Counted from the stretch's first letter, positions 1 through 8,825 are shown. The stretch: DNA of 64,000 nucleotides from Bacteroidales bacterium (GCA_017504965.1 JAFVQD010000005.1:1-64000), one strand, 5' to 3'. The notes: generated from the sequence alone by a model not told the origin. Translations and numbers: made by a program.

Positions 1-105
1 AATAAAATAATTGAAATAGTAATTAAGCTCTTGTTGTAAAGTTGATAAGTCAACTTTTGTTAGAGTATCTGCGTTAGTATTAAATACTTCTTCATAGCGA
101 TTCAT
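1..105 (-). CDS. Partial hypothetical ORF at window edge
   Basis: An open frame of 35 codons starts with ATG at 105 on the minus strand and runs off the left edge without a stop. The peptide begins MNRYEEVFNT and contains an acidic/Gln-rich helix-like stretch followed by aromatic residues (LQQELNYYFNYF). It lies 44 bp downstream of the TonB-dependent receptor gene on the same strand, so it could be the next operon member. No family is recognisable from so short a piece, and the frame could be open by chance in this AT-rich DNA. Confidence 0.35.
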   Translation of the reverse strand, partial: MNRYEEVFNTNADTLTKVDLSTLQQELNYYFNYFI

Positions 106-149
106 TTTATTAATTCAAAGTGAATGTTATTTAATGATTGCCATAGTCC

Positions 150-2432
150 TTAGAACTCAAAGGAGTAGCTGATAGAGGGCATGAACGGGAAGATGCAGAG
201 CTTCTTTATAACTACATTTTCTTTGAATACATTAGGCTCAACCTCAGTTGTTTGATTCTCTATAACAATCTTATAAGGATTAAGGTGGTTATAGAGATTG
301 TAGAATGATAAGCTGATACTACTTTTACCAAATTTTTTATGAGGTATAATGTAGTTGAATGCCAAATCCATCCTGTGGTAATCCTCCATCTTATAATCAT
401 TTTTTTTGAGGTAACTATATGTGTTTTGAAGATACCAGATAACATCCATAAAGTCGCTATAATTTATATTTACTGGTCTATGAAATTGATATGCACTTTT
501 GACGACTATATCTGAAATGGTAAATCTTCTCCCGGTTTTATAGTAGAATGATGAAGAAACAACAAAATTTTTAAATGGTGAGTATGAAAAACCAATGAAT
601 AAATTGTGTCTGCTATCATTATTGGCATAGAACCACTCTCCATTATTTATATCATCATATTGTCTGGTAGATTTGCTTAACGTGTAAGAAATGGAGATGT
701 CCATCGTCCGATATCCTATATTTCCTGCAAATTCTAATCCATAGCTCTTTCCTTTCCCCACAGAGACACACTTTTCCCAGTTGGTTTGATCTATCAATGA
801 AATGCCATCTTTGTAATCTAATGTGTTGTTCATTGTTTTATAATAACCTTCAAGTGAAGAGGATATGCATAGCTTGTTGTATCTTTTTTCGAACCACAAT
901 CCTGTAGATATAATATTAGATGTCATAATAGGGAGGTTGTTTGTGGATGGAACCCATAAATCGGATGGAGCGGATATATTCGATGTTGACAGTTGGTGGA
1001 TTGCCTGACTCATTCTGGAGTACGATGCCTTTGCACTCAAGTAAGGAGTTATAAAGAATGCACAACGGATACGTGGCTCTGGAATGATTTGAAACTTGTT
1101 GGATAGTACATATCCGGTTAGTCTTATTCCAGTAGAAATATTCAGGTTTTTCGTGATGGTAAAATCATCTTCACCATAAATAGAAATAGAAAAATGATGA
1201 TATTCGCCTCCTAGCATATTTGTGGCGTTCTCTATAGAATCACTTTTTTCAGCATAAGAATAATTTCGTGTTCTCGTGCTTAGTATCATAGGGAAGGCGT
1301 TTTGGTATGATAACTGCCCTCCAAATTCTATTGAATGGTTTGTTATGGAACTAAAGAGCAGATCGCTACCTACAGAATATTCCTCTATGCCTGATTTCCT
1401 TAAAAGAGAAGATTCTTCTGATATAGAACTAATAAATGTGTTGTTGTTTAAATATCGGTATTCTTTATGCTTTTTATCTCTATCTTCTGTATAATGTCTG
1501 TATCTGGAGAAATATGAATAGGAGGATGAAGAAAGGCTTTTATTTTTAGTTTGCCATCTCAATAAAATAGCAGTATTCCCCCATTTTTCATCACTACTTA
1601 TCTCATTCTTTGAGATTTTAACGGTGTCATTGTCTGCATATGATGAAATGTCATCGTCTTTTGGCTTCATAACCATATTATCATATCCATTATAAAATTT
1701 AAAATCAATGAAATTGTTTTCTTGAAGTTTATGAGTAATTCCCACATTTATATCGTAGTATCCAATTTTTGAAAACTGCTCTACATAGCTTTCTTTTGCT
1801 CTTAAGATAGAATTATATATTCGACCGACTAATAGAGGGAAATAAGATTTTCTGGCAGAAAAGATAAAGGAAGTTCGGTTCTTTATTATTGGACCACCAA
1901 TGTGAGCTTTAGATGAAAGTAGACCGATAGTGATTCCTCCGTGGTACATACTCATATCCCCCTCTAAAGTCTTAATATCAACTACCCCAGAAAGTCGGGA
2001 CCCGTATCGTGCGGGGAATGAACCTGTATATATGTCTATGCCAGATACTATATCCGGATTAAAGGAGGAAACAAAACCTTTAATATGTGATGGATTATAA
2101 ATAGGGACATTTTCTAATAATATAAGGTTCTGATCAGTGTCGCCACCCCTAATGGACAAACCGACATCTCCTTCGCTATTGTTTTGAATTCCAGGCTTGG
2201 AGAGTATTATTTTTAACGGGTCATTTTCACTGAACAATGCGGGAGCTAATTTTATTTGTTGAGGAGTGATATTAATGCCAAAATTATTTGTATGAGCAGA
2301 AACGACAGCAGCATCCAGACTTCCTCTGAAAAGGGAGGAGGTATCCTTTATCTGCCCCATTGTTGTCAGTGCATGGGAAACAAATGACATAACAAGACAG
2401 GCTCTCCTAAGTCTTGTTATTATTTTTTGCAT
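150..2432 (-). CDS. TonB-dependent outer-membrane receptor, short form
   Basis: Predicted outer-membrane beta-barrel of 760 aa for energised uptake of an unknown ligand. A signal peptide (about residues 1-26) is followed almost directly by a plug domain with the motifs LSIRGGDTDQN and YNPSHIKGF and the segment GSFPARYGSRLSG. A long barrel follows and ends in Phe (SYSFEF), typical of barrel insertion. Unlike the two receptors at 50-61 kb it has no STN domain and no carboxypeptidase-like regulatory domain. The start overlaps the end of the upstream DUF4249 gene by 13 bp, which implies translational coupling. The gene order (DUF4249 first) is the reverse of the cassettes at 50-61 kb. The DNA is AT-rich compared with the core genes. 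Confidence 0.85.
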   Translation of the reverse strand: MQKIITRLRRACLVMSFVSHALTTMGQIKDTSSLFRGSLDAAVVSAHTNNFGINITPQQIKLAPALFSENDPLKIILSKPGIQNNSEGDVGLSIRGGDTDQNLILLENVPIYNPSHIKGFVSSFNPDIVSGIDIYTGSFPARYGSRLSGVVDIKTLEGDMSMYHGGITIGLLSSKAHIGGPIIKNRTSFIFSARKSYFPLLVGRIYNSILRAKESYVEQFSKIGYYDINVGITHKLQENNFIDFKFYNGYDNMVMKPKDDDISSYADNDTVKISKNEISSDEKWGNTAILLRWQTKNKSLSSSSYSYFSRYRHYTEDRDKKHKEYRYLNNNTFISSISEESSLLRKSGIEEYSVGSDLLFSSITNHSIEFGGQLSYQNAFPMILSTRTRNYSYAEKSDSIENATNMLGGEYHHFSISIYGEDDFTITKNLNISTGIRLTGYVLSNKFQIIPEPRIRCAFFITPYLSAKASYSRMSQAIHQLSTSNISAPSDLWVPSTNNLPIMTSNIISTGLWFEKRYNKLCISSSLEGYYKTMNNTLDYKDGISLIDQTNWEKCVSVGKGKSYGLEFAGNIGYRTMDISISYTLSKSTRQYDDINNGEWFYANNDSRHNLFIGFSYSPFKNFVVSSSFYYKTGRRFTISDIVVKSAYQFHRPVNINYSDFMDVIWYLQNTYSYLKKNDYKMEDYHRMDLAFNYIIPHKKFGKSSISLSFYNLYNHLNPYKIVIENQTTEVEPNVFKENVVIKKLCIFPFMPSISYSFEF

Positions 2433-3421
2433 TTTAAAATGTATTTTAAAGTATCTGAATATGAGTGATATGCACCACCAACAAAGCCATATCCATCTCC
2501 TTTGATATTTGTGTATAGTTTTAAAGGTTGTGCAAATATGTCATTGTAACTGCGGAGGGCATTGTAGGTAGATTTAAAATATAAATACATCTCTTCGCTA
2601 AGTTGTATTAGACGGACACTACCAAGCACAATGGTGTATATTCCATCTTCCATCTCTACCCTACTGTTGTCTCTGTTGTCTATAGTAAACTCAAATGTGT
2701 AGTCACGGTCACTAAAATAATTGTCATTAAAGTATGCATCTGAATATCCGATACCAGAAAAGCCATCATCTTCAAAAATAGGGTCAGAGGAATAAATGTT
2801 TTTAAAAGATTTGTGCCTATGATAATCAACATAATCTATGATATAGAAATTGTTTTCCTGATCTATGTTATGAATAGTGCATTTTAGTGTAAGCGAGTAG
2901 TAGTCTTTCATGTTCCGTAATGGAGGCGTTGAGTCATAGTAAACAGTATCTATCCTGGACACCTCTATTTCAAACTGAGGTTTAGCTGGTATTGTTGTTT
3001 CCGCTGTCAATGTTGTACCGGTAAAGATATCTTCAATAATGAATGATAGTTTATCTCCACTTTGTGGCGTGTATTTGTAAAGAAATGTTTTAGCATAAGG
3101 GTCTGTCAGGATAGGACCGATATGTGTAGGAAATGCGATGCTATATGTATTGTATGAATCGTCTCTTGTCATTTTCTGGTAATCTGAATCATTTATAGAT
3201 ACCATTACATGTGGTTTTATTGAATCCCTGGGAGTTTTATTATCTCCAAAAATGCTATATGAAGAAGACACCACTACTACTACAGAATCCTCATTAGTTA
3301 GGTAGGAGTAAACTACCATCTTTGACTCCATATCTTTTGTGTCTAATTCCATAATATCCTCACAACTGGAGATTATTGCAGAAAAGATAAAAATATAGAA
3401 GATGTTACATAAATATCTCAT
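2420..3421 (-). CDS. DUF4249 lipoprotein
   Basis: Lipoprotein of 333 aa with a lipobox ending at Cys20 (IISSC), so it is probably anchored to the outer membrane. The Ig-like N-terminal segment (KMVVYSYLTNEDSVVVVV) and the later body match the DUF4249 family, whose genes usually sit beside TonB-dependent receptors in Bacteroidetes. The C-terminal paired-cysteine motif (CVDC) seen in the two DUF4249 proteins at 53-62 kb is missing here; the protein ends in KCKK. Its last bases overlap the receptor gene. A match to the -7 box lies 19 bp upstream of the start, so the pair may have its own promoter besides read-through from the protease genes. The partner role in ligand binding is inferred from context. 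Confidence 0.8.
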   Translation of the reverse strand: MRYLCNIFYIFIFSAIISSCEDIMELDTKDMESKMVVYSYLTNEDSVVVVVSSSYSIFGDNKTPRDSIKPHVMVSINDSDYQKMTRDDSYNTYSIAFPTHIGPILTDPYAKTFLYKYTPQSGDKLSFIIEDIFTGTTLTAETTIPAKPQFEIEVSRIDTVYYDSTPPLRNMKDYYSLTLKCTIHNIDQENNFYIIDYVDYHRHKSFKNIYSSDPIFEDDGFSGIGYSDAYFNDNYFSDRDYTFEFTIDNRDNSRVEMEDGIYTIVLGSVRLIQLSEEMYLYFKSTYNALRSYNDIFAQPLKLYTNIKGDGYGFVGGAYHSYSDTLKYILKCKK

Positions 3422-3439
3422 ATTCTATTATTCATATTT

Positions 3440-3447
3440 CAAAGATA
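3440..3447 (-). promoter_or_regulatory. Candidate -7 box for DUF4249-receptor pair
   Basis: On the minus strand this reads TATCTTTG, an exact match to the Bacteroidetes -7 consensus TAnnTTTG, 18 bp before the ATG at 3421. No clear -33 TTTG is visible at the usual spacing. Confidence 0.45.
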
Positions 3448-3467
3448 GCAACTATATATTATATGTC

Positions 3468-4829
3468 CTAATTGAAATCATAGAATACTTCTACACCATA
3501 TTGATAGTGCACAGGGCCTTCATCTGTTTGGATAATCCAGTCGTGCCCTATATTAGGAGAATATAAATAATTATCATTAGCATCTTCCCATCCCCAGTTC
3601 ATTAGTATGTATTCGTATTCTGTCTCGATGTATTCTTCTCTGATTTCTCCGTAGTCGTATAAATGATTGTCAGTTCGGGATGTCCATCTGTATACATATT
3701 TCTGCGTAGTCGTAGCGGTTCTATAACCATCAATAAGCCAAGCATGGCCAGGCCCAGAAGGCACTCCCATTGTTTGATTCTTACGAGCAAATACAACGCA
3801 TGGTTGGTTCCGAGTTCTTAAATAATATGAAATATCTCGTTCCATGTCATCATAATCGTCCCTTTTAAATGTTAGTTGACTACCTCCTAAATCAGTGTGC
3901 ATTTCTTCCAAAAAAGACTCAAATTTGGATATCTTTCCATCAGTTCCAACTTCATTGTAATCAACATCAATTTTCTTGCCGACCCACCTTATAAGACGTG
4001 CTGATAGGTGATGGTCTTTAATGTCAACTTCAGATCTGTCTATTGCCATGTCATCCCAAGTATACATTGATAATCCGCTAAAAATTGGGGATTCTGGAGA
4101 TCCTTGGATTGCTTGATAAAATGACTGGGGCTTATTCATCCTATAATGAAGAAAGTATAATAGTTGTGCTCCAGCAACGGGAGCGCAACCTGCTGGATAT
4201 GCATTTGAAGAAGGCATTGACAATGCAGGGCCTGGACAATACATATTCCAGGGGTATTCCTGTCCCCACTTTGTCTGAATCAAGTGCCCGGTAGTATATA
4301 CGTCATAGTCCCAGTCGATAATCTCTACAAGTTCCCAGTATTGGTTGTCCTCTATCGGATCACCCTCGGCTTTGGTGAGAGATGTTGGGGCATTTATCCT
4401 TTGCCAGAATAGTTCTCCCTCGCTTGGCCCGCTTTTGGTCTGAACCCCATAACCATCTTTGATGGCGCCTATTTTCTCCAGCTCAGATTCAAACCATATC
4501 TTCTGAGGGGGGATCAATGAGTCAAAGAGATAGTGACCATCTCCTTTAGCCATTATCGGGGTGCAACGTTTATCTCCAGAAAGCACTTCCCACCCTTCGC
4601 CGTAGTTTAACACATAACCAAGGGTGTCCGAGTCTCTGACAAGGGCATCTATGTCTATCAGACTTCCTTTTGTATTCCCGTATTTTGCATAGGCGTATTT
4701 TTCTACTTCAGATAGAGTTACATCGTAAGAGTTGAATTTTTTAATCAGAGTTTCATTATCTGAGCTAGGGGTAAGTGTTGAGCAAGATGCAATGATTGCA
4801 AGAGCGAGGAGTGATAAAATCTTTTTCAA
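3468..4829 (-). CDS. C10 family cysteine protease (streptopain-like), lipoprotein
   Basis: Secreted cysteine protease of 453 aa, related to streptococcal SpeB and the Bacteroides Bfp proteases. Residues 1-16 form a lipoprotein signal (IIASC, Cys16). Residues about 25-130 resemble the Spi/propeptide inhibitor domain, with YVLNYGEGWEVLSGD at its core. The mature domain shows the catalytic Cys215 in YPAGCAPVAGAQ, the catalytic His362 in GPGHAWLIDGY and the family motif NWGW at 411-414, so the active site appears intact. The gene lies 14 bp downstream of a small DUF3244-like gene and 46 bp upstream of the DUF4249-receptor pair. Being a lipoprotein, it probably acts at the cell surface or in the periplasm. 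Its substrate is unknown. Confidence 0.9.
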   Translation of the reverse strand: MKKILSLLALAIIASCSTLTPSSDNETLIKKFNSYDVTLSEVEKYAYAKYGNTKGSLIDIDALVRDSDTLGYVLNYGEGWEVLSGDKRCTPIMAKGDGHYLFDSLIPPQKIWFESELEKIGAIKDGYGVQTKSGPSEGELFWQRINAPTSLTKAEGDPIEDNQYWELVEIIDWDYDVYTTGHLIQTKWGQEYPWNMYCPGPALSMPSSNAYPAGCAPVAGAQLLYFLHYRMNKPQSFYQAIQGSPESPIFSGLSMYTWDDMAIDRSEVDIKDHHLSARLIRWVGKKIDVDYNEVGTDGKISKFESFLEEMHTDLGGSQLTFKRDDYDDMERDISYYLRTRNQPCVVFARKNQTMGVPSGPGHAWLIDGYRTATTTQKYVYRWTSRTDNHLYDYGEIREEYIETEYEYILMNWGWEDANDNYLYSPNIGHDWIIQTDEGPVHYQYGVEVFYDFN

Positions 4830-4843
4830 ATGACTGTTGGGTG

Positions 4844-5200
4844 TTAATAGGTTGAAAAATATCCGAAATAGCGGGAATTATTGTTCCCTATTATGATTTT
4901 ATAATATCCTGAAACGGATGGTATAGGAACAATTTTTGCTGAATATAATATTTCTTGATATACTATTTGTTCGGAGGAGTCCACAATAAATACATAACAA
5001 GGCTCACATATATTTTCAATAGTGATAGTTTCGTTTATGCGATTGAGGGTTACGATATAAGTAGCATCGATGCTCCTATCTTCTTTTGTTGTAGTTGACG
5101 ACTCTTTTTGTAAATCAAGAATTTCATCCCCATTGTTTTGGGCATATGCAGCAAAGATACTGCTTAAGAGTAATGCAATTATGATAATAAATTTTTTCAT
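4844..5200 (-). CDS. Small secreted DUF3244-like protein
   Basis: A 118-aa exported protein with a clear signal peptide (MKKFIIIIALLLSS to about residue 21). An in-frame ATG 33 bp further upstream exists, but the chosen start places the basic n-region and hydrophobic core at the N-terminus. The mature part is a small beta-sandwich-like sequence (YIVTLNRINETITIENI, SGYYKIIIGN, YFGYF) resembling DUF3244. Genes of that family are often found beside C10 proteases in Bacteroides and have been discussed as Spi-like inhibitors. Here it directly precedes the C10 protease gene, so an inhibitor or chaperone role for that protease is a reasonable inference. The family assignment is by pattern only. Confidence 0.7.
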   Translation of the reverse strand: MKKFIIIIALLLSSIFAAYAQNNGDEILDLQKESSTTTKEDRSIDATYIVTLNRINETITIENICEPCYVFIVDSSEQIVYQEILYSAKIVPIPSVSGYYKIIIGNNNSRYFGYFSTY

Positions 5201-5388
5201 TTTTTTGAGCAAGTTATAATTTGTTCTGCTCAAAGTGAAATAAAAAATCTACCACTATTAATAAATTGATTATTAGTGTTTTAGGTTATTGTATGAGTGT
5301 GTCTTGATAAATGTGGTGTTTTGTAAGTGTCTTATTACGCGTTATTTAGAAAGTTTGTTTGGGAGATTTTAGGGACAAAGTATAGCGC

Positions 5389-7023
5389 TTATTTGCACTC
5401 TTCCATCATTCTGGTGAGATAGATGTTTATGGTGCTGTCGTTTTTGGGGATATTCAGTTTAGTCCTGATATTACTGCTGGTTTTGTAGAAGCTTTTATCC
5501 TGCAAGTATGAGGCGATATCCTTCCCTCTGAGGCCTATGGCATACAGGCAGCATATTCCCACTTCCCATTCACTCAAGCCACAAACAAGCAGTCTCTGTA
5601 TAAACTGGTGGTTTGAGACTTCAAAAGAGAGTACTGTAGAATGGATGAATTTTTCTCTGTCTTTCATAAGATTAGCTATCTCAGTTTCGGCCTTTTGGGA
5701 ATAACTTTGGGATATGTGAGACGCAATGAACTTGTTCAATACTCCAATTCTTTCATTAAGTTGTTCCATTCCTGATTTGCTTAAAACATTTCTAGTTCTA
5801 AGCTCAGACAAAAGAGAAAGCTCCTCCTTGGCACTATTATATAGCAATATGTATCTATTCTTGGCTTCCTGAAGTTTTAGATTTTTGGCTTTCAAGTTGT
5901 TGATTACAAGATAAAAAATTAGAGACAAAATGATTATACATAAGATCAAAACATCTCTAATGTATTTTTCCCTTTGTTCTTGCATCAGAGTACTGACTCT
6001 TTCCTCAGTGAACTTTGTATCTTGTGATAAGATTTTATAGTTCTGTTGATTAGTCAAGTTGATATATTTTGATAAAGCGTCGTATGCTCTTTGATATCTT
6101 CCGGACTCTTTTTCAATACAAGATAAAATATGAAAATACACAGGATCTTTATTAGCAGTACTGCTGTGATATTCCTTATACTTTGACAATGAATATAACG
6201 TACTGTCGATGTTATTGCACTCAAAGTAAGAATCAGCTACTATTATCCAATTTATAGATTCTTTCTCCGGAACATCTTTAAGATATGATGATAATATATA
6301 GTTAAGATTCTTTTTATTATGCTTTTTTGTAAAAATTAACAAATTGGAGTAAAACAAATTTTTTTGTACAAGATCCAGTTTTTTCCAATATGTTTTTAGT
6401 GTGTCAAGGGTATACTTTGCGCTATCCAATTGATTGAGTGATATGTATAGACTGGTAGTGTTTATAAGTGAATTTATTATTCTTGAAGTGTCCTTAGCCA
6501 AAGAGAAATTCTTGTAAGCCAGTTTCTGGGCTGTCAGTGATTTGGGAAGGTCATAGATGGCTCTGTATATTTGTTGTTTGGCACTATAAATTCTTCCCGC
6601 AAACAAATAATCCTCCGTTTTGGGGACATATTGCTCCGCCTTTACAAAATATTCCAGGGCAGATTCGTTATTGCCAGCATTCCTCTCCACGACACCGCGA
6701 TAGTAAAGGGCTTTCATTTTATGGTCATTGCTCCCGTGTTTCCGGTAGTATTCCACTGCAGGAGCTATGATGCTGTCTGAGGTGATGTCGATATAGTTTT
6801 TGTCCATCGCCATAGACATCAGAAGGGAATATCGGGCATATTCGCTTTTGGAAGAGATGCTGTCCCTATTCATCCCTTTAAGCATTTTGTATGCCTGCTC
6901 TCCATCTTTTTCGATTATGGATTCGATAAGGTCAAGCTGCCCCTTCAGCTGTGTATCTGTGCGGCTGCAGGATGTCAGGATGACCATAAATATTAACATT
7001 ATGCCGGTGAATCTTCTGTCCAT
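5389..7023 (-). CDS. TPR-transmembrane-HTH regulator
   Basis: Protein of 544 aa with a signal or lipoprotein-like N-terminus (VILTSC, Cys19). Helical TPR-type repeats run from about 90 to 345 (for example KALYYRGVVERNAGNNESALEYF, quoted in part). One transmembrane helix lies near 355-375, followed by a charged coiled coil to about 450. The C-terminal region resembles a LuxR-type HTH (LSEWEVGICCLYAIGLRGKD). This layout is common in Bacteroidales regulators and suggests periplasmic sensing through the TPRs with cytoplasmic DNA binding. It lies 188 bp upstream of, and on the same strand as, the DUF3244/C10/DUF4249/receptor genes, so it is the natural candidate for their control. The signal sensed is unknown. 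Confidence 0.75.
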   Translation of the reverse strand: MDRRFTGIMLIFMVILTSCSRTDTQLKGQLDLIESIIEKDGEQAYKMLKGMNRDSISSKSEYARYSLLMSMAMDKNYIDITSDSIIAPAVEYYRKHGSNDHKMKALYYRGVVERNAGNNESALEYFVKAEQYVPKTEDYLFAGRIYSAKQQIYRAIYDLPKSLTAQKLAYKNFSLAKDTSRIINSLINTTSLYISLNQLDSAKYTLDTLKTYWKKLDLVQKNLFYSNLLIFTKKHNKKNLNYILSSYLKDVPEKESINWIIVADSYFECNNIDSTLYSLSKYKEYHSSTANKDPVYFHILSCIEKESGRYQRAYDALSKYINLTNQQNYKILSQDTKFTEERVSTLMQEQREKYIRDVLILCIIILSLIFYLVINNLKAKNLKLQEAKNRYILLYNSAKEELSLLSELRTRNVLSKSGMEQLNERIGVLNKFIASHISQSYSQKAETEIANLMKDREKFIHSTVLSFEVSNHQFIQRLLVCGLSEWEVGICCLYAIGLRGKDIASYLQDKSFYKTSSNIRTKLNIPKNDSTINIYLTRMMEECK

Positions 7024-7075
7024 AATCTAAGTCTTTTATTTTTAGTGTGAAAATATAACAATTCCCCCTCTCCCA

Positions 7076-7083
7076 CAAATTTA
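7076..7083 (-). promoter_or_regulatory. Candidate -7 box for the TPR-HTH regulator
   Basis: Reads TAAATTTG on the minus strand, matching TAnnTTTG, about 50 bp before the ATG at 7023. It is divergent from the phosphopantetheinyl transferase promoter. No convincing -33 box. Confidence 0.4.
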
Positions 7084-7103
7084 AAAGTGGAAAACCATTT
7101 ATA

Positions 7104-7119
7104 TTTGGATAAATCCAAA
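7104..7119. promoter_or_regulatory. Perfect inverted repeat, operator candidate
   Basis: TTTGGAT and ATCCAAA form 7-bp perfect arms around AA. The left arm contains the -33 TTTG of the rightward promoter, and the repeat also lies just upstream of the leftward regulator promoter. That position suits a shared operator, possibly for the neighbouring HTH regulator. Short palindromes also arise by chance in AT-rich spacers. Confidence 0.35.
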
Positions 7120-7136
7120 ACACCTTCTTATATTTG
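7104..7136 (+). promoter_or_regulatory. Promoter of phosphopantetheinyl transferase-asnA
   Basis: A -33 box TTTG (7104-7107) and a -7 box TATATTTG (7129-7136) are 21 bp apart, fitting the Bacteroidetes primary sigma consensus. The ATG at 7161 follows with a short leader. Confidence 0.6.
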
Positions 7137-7160
7137 CACCCGAATATTTTATGTAATTAA

Positions 7161-7805
7161 ATGGGACTCTATTCCAAACGTAAATTAGACAACGGCGCTA
7201 CTATAGCCATCTGGGAAATCACTGAAAGTGAGGATGACCTGCGAACGTTATGCTCACCTATCCCCAACGACGAACTCGAAGAACTTGAAATCCTCAGAAG
7301 TGAGGCCAGAAGAAAAGAGAAACTGGCAGTCAGAGCCCTTCTGAATGAACTTTATCCCGAAAAAGTATATCTCGGCCACCACGATAATGGCAAGCCATAT
7401 ATCCAGAACTGTGCAGACGAGATAAGCATATCCCATACAAACAGATTTGTCGCTATCATCACCCACGATGAGGAGGATGTCGGTATCGATATCGAATGTG
7501 TAAACAGAGACTTCTCAGCGGTGGAGAAAAAGGCCCTCTCAGAGGAGGAGATAGATGATCTGAGTGACAAGAACCATAATCTTCAGCTGGCTATCTACTG
7601 GTGCGCGAAAGAGGCTATCTACAAGAGGATGTCTCAGCGTAGGGTCGATTTTGCGGAGCAGATCGAACTTGAGAAGTTCACTCCTCGCCGCGACGGGGAA
7701 CTCGAAGCGGTCTTTATCCATAAGGATGGAGAAGAGGAGGAGTTTGAGCTGGAATACGAGATGATAGAGGACCACGTAATGGTTTGGCTGGTAGGAGAGA
7801 AATAG
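7161..7805 (+). CDS. 4'-phosphopantetheinyl transferase superfamily protein
   Basis: A 214-aa Sfp-type enzyme expected to transfer phosphopantetheine from CoA to a serine of an acyl- or peptidyl-carrier protein in the cytoplasm. Visible family motifs are ISISHTNRFVAI (88-99), the metal-binding VGIDIE (107-112) and WCAKEAIYK (147-155). The length suits the Sfp/EntD-like two-domain type rather than the short AcpS type. No carrier protein or synthase gene lies nearby, so the target is probably the fatty-acid carrier protein. asnA follows after 3 bp, which suggests co-transcription although the two functions are unrelated. Confidence 0.88.
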   Translation: MGLYSKRKLDNGATIAIWEITESEDDLRTLCSPIPNDELEELEILRSEARRKEKLAVRALLNELYPEKVYLGHHDNGKPYIQNCADEISISHTNRFVAIITHDEEDVGIDIECVNRDFSAVEKKALSEEEIDDLSDKNHNLQLAIYWCAKEAIYKRMSQRRVDFAEQIELEKFTPRRDGELEAVFIHKDGEEEEFELEYEMIEDHVMVWLVGEK

Positions 7806-7808
7806 TTC

Positions 7809-8819
7809 ATGTCATTATTTATACCGCACAATTATTCCAATCTTTTAGGGAATACTGAAAATACAGAAAAAGCCATTAAAGCTGTGAAAGATATGTTTCA
7901 GACGAATCTATCTGCACAGCTTACTTTATTGCGTGTCACTGCTCCGATGGTAGTCCTTACCGGTATGGGGCTGAATGATGATCTGAATGGGGTGGAGCGG
8001 CCTGTATCCTTTCCTGTAAAGGGGATGGATGAGCGTAAGGCTGAGGTGGTACACTCTCTGGCCAAATGGAAAAGGGTGAAGCTTTCGCAGATGGATGTCC
8101 CTGTGGGGAGAGGTATATATACCGATATGAATGCCCTCAGACCGGATGAAGAGCTGGACAATATCCACTCTATATATGTGGACCAATGGGATTGGGAGAG
8201 AGTCATCAGCAGAGAGGACCGGAATATAGATTTCCTCAAGAAGATAGTAAAGAGGATATATGAGGCGATAAAGGTTACTGAGAATAAGCTATATGTGGAG
8301 TTCCCTCAGATAGTCCCTATGCTTCCCGAGGATATTCTTTTCATAACATCAGAAGAACTTCTTCAGATGTTCCCGGGTCTCTCCCCTAAAGAGAGGGAAA
8401 ATGAGATCTGCCGACTGCATAAGGCCGTATTCATCATAGGGATAGGGTGTGAATTGTCAGATGGGACACTTCACGACAGCCGTGCTGCTGACTATGATGA
8501 CTGGAGTCTTAATGGAGATCTCCTCCTGTGGAATCCGATACTTGAGAGTGCTTTTGAGATATCAAGTATGGGGATCAGAGTGGATGAGGAGACGTTGAAG
8601 AGTCAATTGGCTGCCAGGGGACAAGAGTGGAAGGAGGAGCTCTATTATCATAAAAAACTCCTCTCGGGTGAACTCCCCTGTACTATAGGTGGTGGTATAG
8701 GACAGTCAAGGCTCTGTATGTACCTGTTGCGCAAAGCGCATATCGGCGAGATCCAAAGCGCCATCTGGCCTGAGGCGATGTACCAGGCCTGTCACAAAAA
8801 CGGTATTGATCTGATCTGA
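7809..8819 (+). CDS. asnA: Aspartate-ammonia ligase (ammonia-dependent asparagine synthetase)
   Basis: A 336-aa cytoplasmic enzyme making asparagine from aspartate, ATP and ammonia, structurally related to class II aminoacyl-tRNA synthetases. Family signatures are clear along the whole length: LLRVTAPMVVLTGMGLNDDLNG, quoted here only as its ends LLRVTAP and GLNDDLNG, then VERPVSF, KWKRVKL, GIYTDMNALRPDE, DQWDWE, and the C-terminal motif IGGGIGQSRLCM that binds ATP. Length and ends match full-length AsnA. It follows the phosphopantetheinyl transferase gene by 3 bp and converges on the peptidase gene at 8826. Confidence 0.95.
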   Translation: MSLFIPHNYSNLLGNTENTEKAIKAVKDMFQTNLSAQLTLLRVTAPMVVLTGMGLNDDLNGVERPVSFPVKGMDERKAEVVHSLAKWKRVKLSQMDVPVGRGIYTDMNALRPDEELDNIHSIYVDQWDWERVISREDRNIDFLKKIVKRIYEAIKVTENKLYVEFPQIVPMLPEDILFITSEELLQMFPGLSPKERENEICRLHKAVFIIGIGCELSDGTLHDSRAADYDDWSLNGDLLLWNPILESAFEISSMGIRVDEETLKSQLAARGQEWKEELYYHKKLLSGELPCTIGGGIGQSRLCMYLLRKAHIGEIQSAIWPEAMYQACHKNGIDLI

Positions 8820-8825
8820 TAGGGG

